NCBI GenBank assembly: GCA_019828545.1
Contig: JACVRA010000024.1
Span: forward strand, 310,001-374,000
From: Paracamarosporium sp. OC-R06-R3
Taxonomy: Eukaryota > Ascomycota > Dothideomycetes > Pleosporales > Didymosphaeriaceae
DNA length: 64,000 nucleotides
Reading direction: 5' to 3'
Position numbers and translations under genes: made by a program. The notes beneath the pieces were generated by a model that saw nothing but the letters and a program-made list of their open reading frames with translations, did no database searches and was not told the DNA's origin. Below are positions 55,935 through 64,000 of this stretch, in pieces (the first letter of the stretch is position 1; every line of letters begins with the position of its first letter).

Positions 55935-57462
55935 CTACGCACGACTGTGTATTATGGTTTTCGTATCGATGGTTTCGGTTTTGACATCAGGCGAATGGCT
56001 TTCCCGCTTGGCATCGTCTCCAGCGTTTGCAGCTTTGCCGCAGCCCTTGACCAGTATATGTCGCTAGCAAAGATCAGTACTCTGGCTTCACCAGATGAAG
56101 GAAGAAACGGCATACCTTGAGGGCGTCTTTTCGTGAAAAGCTCTTGTCACAATGTGTGCAGGGGAATGGCTTGACAGCCAAATGTATCCTCTTATGTCGC
56201 TTCAAATCGTGGTTACGATTGAAACTTTGCGGGCACTGGTCGCACTTGAATGGGCGGTCGTTGGCGGGTTGTTGCTGATGTTGGTGTGGTCCTAGGAAAT
56301 GTGGCATGGCAGCTGCGTGTCCACTATTGAACCCTTGCATCATCCCAGGGTGAACGCCGCCAACCAAAGCTAGCTGGCCGTTTGGATTGTTTACGTTCGT
56401 ATATACTGGGCTAGGAGCGGGGACGTAGTTTCCATAGGAGCGCTGGTACGGGTGGGGTGAAGGGGCTGAGTTAGACGGTATTGAAGGAATTGCACCATGC
56501 GACACAGCTGGTGACATCCTTGGCATGGGACCGCCTCCGCTGATGGGGCTTTGATGCGTTGGCGATGGACCTGTCGAATAGGGAAATGTGGCCTGCTGTG
56601 GAGTTGTGGCTGGAGGGTACGAGTACGTCGGAGTAGGTGGCGGCCTAAAAGGTTCTTGGGCATGGGCGGGCGATTGTTGAGGTGCTGAACTTGATACTGG
56701 AGTTTGCGAGTTCATCAAATGATGAGGCTGCTGTTGCGCAGGCATTGGAGGCATATTGGACGGCACGGACGATGGCGTGAATGGCGGCAGCTGCTGGTTC
56801 ATTTCGTACGGTGGCGGATTCAGCCCTTTGCACGGAGTAAGTAAGCATTGGAATTTAGACTGACGATCATTTTGCAGGGAAGCAGACTCACCTCCTCGGG
56901 CGGTATTATACTGATTTTGCGGCCCACCACCGTACGCATAGTGGTTCGACGGCTGAGAAGAAGGCGAATACATGTAGCCACCGTTGTGATGATATGAAGA
57001 CATTGTTGTTGGTTGGGCACTGCTCGTTGAAACTCCTGAAGAAGAACTGAACACTTCGCCGGAGGGGTTGGTTGGCGGAGTGAGCAGGTTTCCAACACTA
57101 GCGATGGTAGTTGGAGCTTGTGACGATTGTGAAGCGTTGATCGTATTGAAGGAGGGAAACTTGTGCGCGGATGGAGGAGGTGGTAGCTCGAAATTGCCCA
57201 AATGAGCAGCGTGTCCCCTCCTAGACGAAAAGCTTGGAGGTACACCCATCTGGGCTGGCCCAGGATGCATCGACGTCGGGTGAGCCACTGCAGCAGCCAC
57301 GTTGGCGGTTGTGTCCCGGGTAGGTCCTAACGACCTACCAGCTTCTGAAGAGGGGGGAGTCGGTATAGACTGCAGCTGTGACGCTGCAAAAGGCGGAGTG
57401 GAGAAGTGCGCGTCGGACCAATGGAATCCCCGTTGAGAGTGAGAGGAATCCACGGAGGGCAA
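55935..57462 (-). CDS. C2H2 zinc-finger transcription factor, 5' end unresolved
   Basis: Exons to about 57462 (left edge 56892), 56116-56825 and 55935-56063. Two C2H2 fingers near the C-terminus read FKCDQCPQSFNRNHDLKRHKRIH, joined by LAVKPF to CTHCDKSFSRKDALKRHILVKGC, where the last zinc ligand is a cysteine, so the second finger is C2HC. The last finger is split by the intron at 56064-56115. Upstream lies a roughly 380-residue Pro/Ser/Gln/His-rich region typical of activation domains. The intron 56826-56891 is 66 nt, a multiple of three without a stop, so its retention would add 22 residues. The open frame reaches 57462 without an ATG, and no ATG occurs on this strand until 58444. A distant first exon is likely, or translation begins at an internal Met near 57273. 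Confidence 0.8.
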
Positions 57463-60400
57463 CCGACGGCTAGTAGCCCCGAGGCGTAACGTGCAAGGTA
57501 AGTGCCTCGGTCAAGGAGGACAAGGTGCTAATGGAAATGCAGGTAGTGGAGGAGCAACGATGCTGTAGATGGGGCCTCTTGCTCACACAGACGCAAACCG
57601 GTCTAGATATCCTGCGATGGTGTTCCCCACTAGTCTATCGCTCCTCCAGATGGCGAATGGTCGTTCCGGGTCTTCGAAAGCTGCGATGGGAGGACGGTCC
57701 CAGCGACGGTACCTGCGCAGGCTTCTGAAGAATGGTGATACCAACGGATGCACGCCACTCCGGAAGTCTTCTAGAAGTCTCAGTCTCTGCGCAAGATCAG
57801 TGGTGGTGGTCGTCGCAGGCCGAATAAGGAGGGCGTACAGAGCAGCAAAAGCAGATGGTCGTGGAACGCTGACTCCAACACAGTCGGCGCTCGGTAGGGC
57901 CCGATTTCCTGGTTGCGCAGACGTAGTGCTACTGAGGCGGTCGCACAGGCTGTGAGAATGTTGCTTTTCGGTCAAGAGGTTCGACCTGCTGCTATGGGGT
58001 TGCTGGACTTGTCGTCCGGCAGATGACGGTGGTGCTCGGATTGGCCAGGGACTAGTCGAGCTGGGTGGTCAGAATCCACGGCGCCGGGAACGGGGTCGCC
58101 TTCCAAAGTGAGCAGCGGACACAGACGAGGATGGTGGGAATCGAGGACCAGCACAAGAGGCGGCGCGAGATCTGGTGTTGCACGTTTGCGATGGTGGAGC
58201 CCGAGTATCCAGCGGCCTGGGGTAGACTGACGGTGGTTGTGAGGCGCGCGGGCGGCGGCGATCCCTCCTTGTTAAGCTCAGTCCCTGGGCGCCCTAAGGA
58301 GCGATGGCGGAGAAGGCTGGACTGTGCTGGGCCAGAGGCTTTCGGTCGCAGTGAGCGGGTGGAGTCACGTATATGTAGGCGGGCTAAGGCGTCAGGGTTT
58401 GTGGTTCGCGTGGCTTCCTGGCGGGCTGGGGCTTCAGCAGGGCATCAAGAGCCTAACCAGGCGATAGGGTTCGTCCGAGCGTTTTGGGGCAATCTGGATC
58501 GGGATGGGGGTCGAGCGCTCGAGGAGGCTACAGATGGGCGGGTGCCGGCGCTATTCACTGCGCCTGCACGCAACAGGCAAAGGCAGACGAGACACGGGAG
58601 AAGCAACGAGAGGTGTGAAGAATAAAGCTACCACACCGTTCAGGTGCGAATTAGAGGGCAGGCGGGCATGGGGGAGCAACAATGCGGTGCCGGGATCACA
58701 GCACCAACCAGCAGCAGACCCTGTCGGTCGCCTTCTGGTCGGAGTCGCTGGCGTGCGGGACGGCTTGGACCAGCACAGTGGCTGCTTGGACCAGGCCAGG
58801 TCAAAGAGACGCTGAGCATGGCGGCTGGGATGATGCTGACGTCGCGGGCAGTCCTTTGAGAGCTTGGTGGTCGCGCGGGCGCGTGAGGGCACCGGGGCGG
58901 GCAAGCGGCAGGACCTGACCCAGGGTCGCGGCACACAGCAAGACGGACAAGAGAGGAAGCTTTTTTGTTTTTTCTTCCAAGTACCAAGGATGGGCAGTGG
59001 TAGGGAAGCGTCGGGACTGGCGCCAGCGAACCCAGCACGGACGCGGTCTGGCCAGAGGCGTCCCGTGCACGCCAGCGAGACAAAGGGCTCCGCACACACA
59101 AAGACAACCGCGGGCCAACTCGGGGAGCTGGGGGCTGGGGCGGTGATTGGGCAGGGCGGGGCGCGCAGGAGGCAGTTGGTGTTGAGGTTCTGTTGCGGGT
59201 TGTTGCGGGCGGGCGAGGGCAGCGCGTCGAGGAGAGGGAGGGTCGCAAGTCGCCAGTCGCCAGTCGAGCTCAGGCGGGGCGCAGGGAAGCCGGTGCGTCG
59301 GCGACCAGAGCCAAAACCACGGCCGTGCTTCTGGCTCCTCCAGCTGACATCAAGCTCTTGGTTCAGGTCGGCGGGCTCGCGCTAGGCGAAGGTACGCTGC
59401 AGCAGGACACATGATTAGGCGGGAGAGGCTTGGGACGACAAAGAGCAGCGGCGCCGATCGACGCAGCGGCGCAGGCATCATGGGGACGATGCGACGATGC
59501 GACGATGCTAGACAGTCGACGCGCACCCGTCCCGGCGCGCTCCCCTTTGGCCCCATGGAGCTTCTGGGGTATTTTTAGCGTGGCATTATATTGCCTGCGG
59601 CACGTGTCGGTCCCAGAGCGGACGGCGCAATACTCGCCCCCGGGCGTCTGAGGAGCGAGCACTGCGTCAGCGATCTCCACGTGGTGGCCGCTGCGCTCGT
59701 TTTTGTGCTCGCAGCATGACTCTGGCGACGTCAAACCACGGCGGCAAGGATGCCGGGCTCGCCTCGACCACTCGCCCTCGCCCTCGGCCGCCGGGAGAGA
59801 CGGGCTGGCGGGACATTGGCTGCGTCGCAGGACGGGCGCGGTGCATGAGCCTTCATTTCCTCCACCAGCACCTGAGCCTAGCGCTGGTGATAGGCGCCAG
59901 GCGGCCGCATAAGCAATCTGGCAGAGGCTCTGCAAGTGCGACATCCCTGCGCCCACGAAATGGGCCCCCTCTGGCGGATTTTAGCAGCTTATTTCGACCT
60001 CGCGTTCGCGTACCCCGCAGGCAGCCCGACGCTCCCTCTGTCCTGTGTCCCGTGTCCTGTGTCCGCGGCCTCTGAGTCCTCTGAGTGCTCCTCCTCCTGC
60101 GAGGCCTCCCGCGACTGTACCACGCTCCACGCTCCACGCTCCCCGCTCCCCCGGCCTCGATCCCCCTCTGCTGCGTCACGCCCTCGATGCCCGCTGCCGC
60201 TCCTCGGCCTGCCCGTGGCTCCACTCGACTCGTCTGTCGCGCCGCCCCTGTCACACGCCGCCTGCACGACTTAGCCTTGACACGGTCCGCGCTGGTGCCT
60301 CTCCCCAAGCCTCGCCCACCCGCCCCTGGCGCCGAACCTCTGATCCTCCACCCGACCAAGCCCGGCCCACGAGCCTGGGTTGACCTCCAGCCATCCACCG

Positions 60401-61448
60401 CCATCACGTCCTCTCCGTCCCCGCGACGGCACGGCGGCCACGTTCAAGCCTCGACGACCGCCCCGCCCAAGCCCTGCCAGCCGACCGCCGCCCGCTCGAT
60501 ACGCCGCACCCCATCCCCAATAACCTGCTGTAAGTGAAATGACCGCCCTCACCCCACACCCTCCTGCAATGCACCTCTTGATCTCGGCCCACAGCTGCGC
60601 GACAGGCATCTTCTGCGAATCTGCGCTTGCTCGTCGAATCATCCCTCACTTGCACTCGTGTCCTGCCTGCATCTCGCCAAACCCTGCTGCGTGCTCAGAC
60701 AACACGCCTTGCAGCAAAGCACGTTTGGGCCGCCTACCGCTGCATGCATCTGTCGTCGCTTCAATCGCCTCGCCTTTTCCGCCCGGCAATCGAGCTACCA
60801 TGCTCTAGGCTCATCAAGGGCGTCTCCAACATTTTTTCCATTGGACCCTGCCTTCGTGTTTTATCACTACGACTCGCACACTCTCCAAAAAAAAAAAATA
60901 TGCCTGGCGAGCTTCGTACTTCTTGTTTCTTGTTTCAGCTGACACTGTCAACACGAATGCTTCTAAACCTTACTCCGCGCAATTATGCCTGAGCACACCG
61001 TGAAAACAGCGCGTGCTATGGCTCGCTATTTTAGCCTGCCCGAACGGCTCACCATTCTTGTCTGTGAACCTGGTAGCTGTGTGATCTTCCCTCGGCCTCT
61101 GCGTCTCGACTACAAAAAAAAAAAACAAGCCGATTTTCTCTGTATCGCCGAAACTCTGCTCAAAGAGGTTTTGTTGACATCGAGACTCTGCAAGTCGCTC
61201 GTCTCATTTCCTGCATCTAGACTAAAATCTACCGCTTCGCTAGGCGGACGCCATCCAAGCCCGCGCACAGCTGGTCTGGATCGTGCGAATCCGGCAGCGT
61301 GGGAGGCAACAGGGAACGTCCCGGCTATTCTAGGTGCGCTGGTGAATTGATCTACAGACGGGGACGCTATCCATCGTCCATCAGTTCCAGCTCCGCTGAA
61401 ATGGTCTGATGACTGCTTTCACAATTAACGAGTCTATGCAATATTATT
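57463..61448. other. GC-rich region with many chance frames
   Basis: From about 57.5 to 60.6 kb GC content is high, and long frames on all strands overlap and contain simple repeats (GATGCGAC units near 59487-59510, CACGCTC units near 60121-60142). It may hold the missing first exon of the zinc-finger gene and a leader of a plus-strand gene (CT-rich section with A runs at 60889-60898 and about 61114-61125). I cannot support a coding region. Confidence 0.4.
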
Positions 61449-61909
61449 ATGACCGAATTGTTACGAAATCGGGGGCACGTCGTCGTCTTGCAACCCACTA
61501 ATCTCGATATCAGCGAGGCCATTCGAGAGTCGATACCCGATCAACGCCCAAAAGGCCACTTCACTGACCGATCCTTGCTCAAAACGTCTACCGAGATATC
61601 GCTCTCTTTCCCATCAGCACCGAGAACAAAGCGCCCTATATCATCTGCCAGTCAAGGTGAACAATTCTCACCGCTTTCGACCTATGGAGTAGGGATCCCT
61701 TAGGCCATTCGCCGCTAGATCCCAGCGGTGTTGTAAGACTATCTTCCGAGTACGGTGGACCAGTCTCATCGCATTCAATCTCGTACAATACGTCTCGTGT
61801 TCCATTGCGGAACCTTCGCCAATCGCGTAAACACCCGTTTTCAATGCTCGCATACGGAGCTCTCACGGGAGATGGCTGCTTAGTAGATTCTGACGAACAA
61901 TTGCTTTGA
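61449..61909 (+). pseudogene. Possible spliced gene interrupted by TGA
   Basis: An ATG frame at 61449-61656, joined across a 47-nt GT-AG intron to 61704-61909, codes for 137 residues (middle part SSEYGGPVSSHSISYN, then FSMLAYGALTGDGCLVDSDE) and stops at TGA 61907-61909. Ten bases after this TGA a very good intron begins (GTATGT at 61919, CTAAAC inside, CAG ending at 61983). Its exit continues in the same frame for about 100 more codons (DETRIQYAHDIERACALYL) to a stop at 62285-62287. So the frame seems to have run through the TGA originally. A 126-codon frame on the minus strand (61636-62016) competes. No family recognised. Confidence 0.28.
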
Positions 61910-64000
61910 ACGGCACAGTATGTTGCTTCTTCTAAACGTGAAGGCCTAGGTTTCTTGTCTTTTTTCACGCTCTTTCTCGCCAGTGATGAAACACGAATCC
62001 AGTATGCACACGACATCGAGAGAGCATGTGCACTCTATCTCAAGCCACTACCGCTTACACTGACCCGAAGCGATCCACACTCTACGCAAATCTGGTGTGA
62101 CTTTGACTTCGCCTCTCACGGAGTACATGCCGCTTTCGGGTTTTCTATCCAAAGCCGATTGCTTTTTGTATCGTCTCAAAGTGACACGGCGCTCGTTGAA
62201 CGATCCACGGTCGTGCTTCGCAAAGCAGCTCGTGGTTTGCCAACCCGTCTGAAGCTAACCATCACTCTGCAGTGCGCTCTCAAATAGGTAGTCGGTAGTT
62301 TCCAGGACTCGCATTCGGCAAAGCACCGCCTTGTCGTGACAAATCGTCACCGTAGCGATCTCGGTTCCTCTCCAGAGCTCACAAGCTATTGTTCCGCTGT
62401 GCTGCTGGCCCGAACCGCGTCTAGGAGCGCGTTGATCAGGAACGCGCTCTAGAGAATATTGGTACCGTTGCGGCAGCTTGCTGCTGACTGCGGCTTACTG
62501 TCTTCCAACGTGTGCGTCTCGGAATCTATCAGCACCTTTTTGTTCACTTGCCTCCCGTCTGACACAGCGAGCGTACCCGACGGCGCCTTGGGAATCGCGC
62601 GTGACTAGTCCAGTTGCGTGGTGAGCGCTTGACCAGGCTGGCCCCAGTCTTACATCAGAATCCTGCCCAGCATTTGATGTCGTTATGCGAGGGCGAGAAT
62701 GCAAATGCAGATGATAATGGACTTTGACAAGGTTGTTTATCAATCCTTTCCATCATGTGGTGTTTCTGAGACCTCCGAGATGGGTGCGTTGGGTTTCCGC
62801 TGAGTCGATGCGCATGGCTGGCCCCGGAGCAGCAGTCACTTGCCACTCGAGGCAGGTTGGGCTCTTATCAACGGGGAGACGGGAAACGAGAACAGGCTCA
62901 CCTTGCAAGCGTAGTCGAATATTCACAGCATGAATGTCTCGCACGCTGTGTGTATGCTAGACCGGCAGGTACGTATACGACACCAGTTTCCATCCTCTGC
63001 TACCTCAATACACGCAACTGAACTGCTATCAGGATGTCCCCTCACCGCTGACAGTCCACGCCGATCATGTCATTTTACTTCCACGCTGAGGATTGATCAC
63101 CTGCGTGCGTGCATGATAACGAAGCGCCGAGCGCTGTCGACTCGCAGGAGACACTCAGTATATGCCCTCACCGTTGGACTCATCACCGCAAAAGCAGACG
63201 AATAAAGGCTCCTCGCACGATAGATAGCATGTAGGCCAGTCTCTACGCCGAAAGATCCAGTCGTTGCAGGAACAGACGGCCCTTCCCTCGAAAATGGAAA
63301 GTGGGCTGGGTCAACGCGTCGATGATGGAATATTGGTCAGGCACATACATCGCTGCGGACTCGACTCTATGTAGCTCCTGGAGATAGATAGATATAGCCA
63401 CGTATGTCATACGTAGAACATACAAATCCAATCCAGTCCAATCCATCATCTTCCTGCGCTTTTACCTGCAGCGCATCCTATTCTCTCCTCTCCTCTCTCC
63501 TCCCAACGGAACACACCCATCCGCTCACCCAGCTAGCTAGCTCCCATCGCCCCTCGTCCCCTAAGCAAAAACCCGCACCCTGCGCTAGATAACCAGCTCG
63601 ACCTATACCCATGTACCACCGTGCCATCGCGAGTATCTTGATAGCTATACATATCGCACGCGTAGCCGCAAACGTCTCGCTCGTATAAATACAAATACAA
63701 ATACAAGATAGACTTGGGTATGTGCTGCGCTTACAGTAGAGTGGAGTATAGTATAGTACATCGGGCGTGATTCCTACTCACATAATGCAAAGATCCGCGT
63801 GTTATATCGACCATGCGTGGGATGTGGTGGGTGGGGCTACGCGGTGCTTGGTGTTGATGTGATGTGGTATACTATGTTGTTCGTACGCTGATTTTGTGCT
63901 GGGTTGGGTGGGGATGGATGCGTAGGTGGGTGGGTGTGCGTGTGTGTGTGAGGTGGATGGCGTTCGTGGGTCGTGTGTTGTGCTGGTTTGCGTCTGGGTG
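61910..64000. other. Right end of the window, no supported gene
   Basis: Apart from the possible exon at 61984-62287 discussed with the preceding entry, I see short frames only, a hairpin at 62420-62453, and simple sequence near the end (TAGATAGATAGA about 63383, ATACAA units about 63686-63703, and a TG/GGT-rich stretch from about 63900). Confidence 0.45.
62420..62453. repeat. Short perfect hairpin, arms GAGCGCGTT / AACGCGCTC
   Basis: Nine-base arms at 62425-62433 and 62441-62449 flank a 7-base loop. TCTA before and TAGA after extend the pairing with one bulged G. Confidence 0.7.

Noticed and set aside
58551..60655. Many long frames on both strands in the GC-rich section
   Set aside because: No motifs, mutual overlap and low-complexity composition; absence of stops is explained by base composition.
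1..64000. Transposon, CRISPR, toxin-antitoxin or other prokaryote-type systems
   Set aside because: No transposase, reverse transcriptase or terminal repeat pair was recognised, and the window has eukaryotic gene structure throughout.

Overview
The window reads as nuclear DNA of a filamentous ascomycete (Pezizomycotina; probably Dothideomycetes/Pleosporales, which is an inference from gene style only). Genes have short introns of about 45-65 nt with GTANGT donors, CTAAC-like branch points and YAG acceptors, genes lie on both strands, and most intergenic DNA is unique. I assembled coding regions by hand from open frames plus phase-compatible splice sites. Exon coordinates are therefore models read from the DNA, not transcript-supported.

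Left part (0-18 kb), housekeeping: a six-exon GNAT acetyltransferase; a lysine-rich AT-hook protein; SEC31 (COPII coat) divergent from an RRM protein of the cyclophilin-E/Cyp33 type; a divergent pair of small respiratory-chain subunits (MLRQ/NDUFA4-like and COX12/COX6B) built from very small exons; a RasGEF carrying an N-terminal Ras-like domain; and a disordered 557-residue protein.

Middle part (18-40 kb), mixed: a gene-poor stretch; a five-exon cupin protein; a cluster on the minus strand with two related proteins that share a C-terminal motif and each end in a 7-nt coding exon, next to an 11-residue-repeat exon; a DUF2470 membrane protein; ARG8 (acetylornithine aminotransferase); membrane proteins of unknown role; an F-box-like protein; DPH1 (diphthamide synthesis), whose start lies inside the end of the upstream gene; a CFEM-like, GPI-type secreted protein gene broken by one nonsense codon; an intron-containing tRNA-Tyr; and a small protein with three copies of an HHxxxNxAYxxYY motif.

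Right part (40-64 kb): a cytochrome P450; an FMN-dependent alpha-hydroxyacid dehydrogenase; a conserved-looking protein with an acidic tail; ribosomal protein eL24; a 1327-residue NIM1/Gin4-type kinase with a KA1-like end; a two-finger C2H2 transcription factor whose 5' end cannot be fixed; and about 6 kb of GC-rich then unique DNA with one possible broken gene. I saw no transposon ORFs, rRNA genes, CRISPR arrays or prokaryotic-type systems. The strongest candidates for something undescribed are the 24.2-26.9 kb protein family, the triple-repeat protein at 39.1-39.6 kb and the microexon-built respiratory gene pair.
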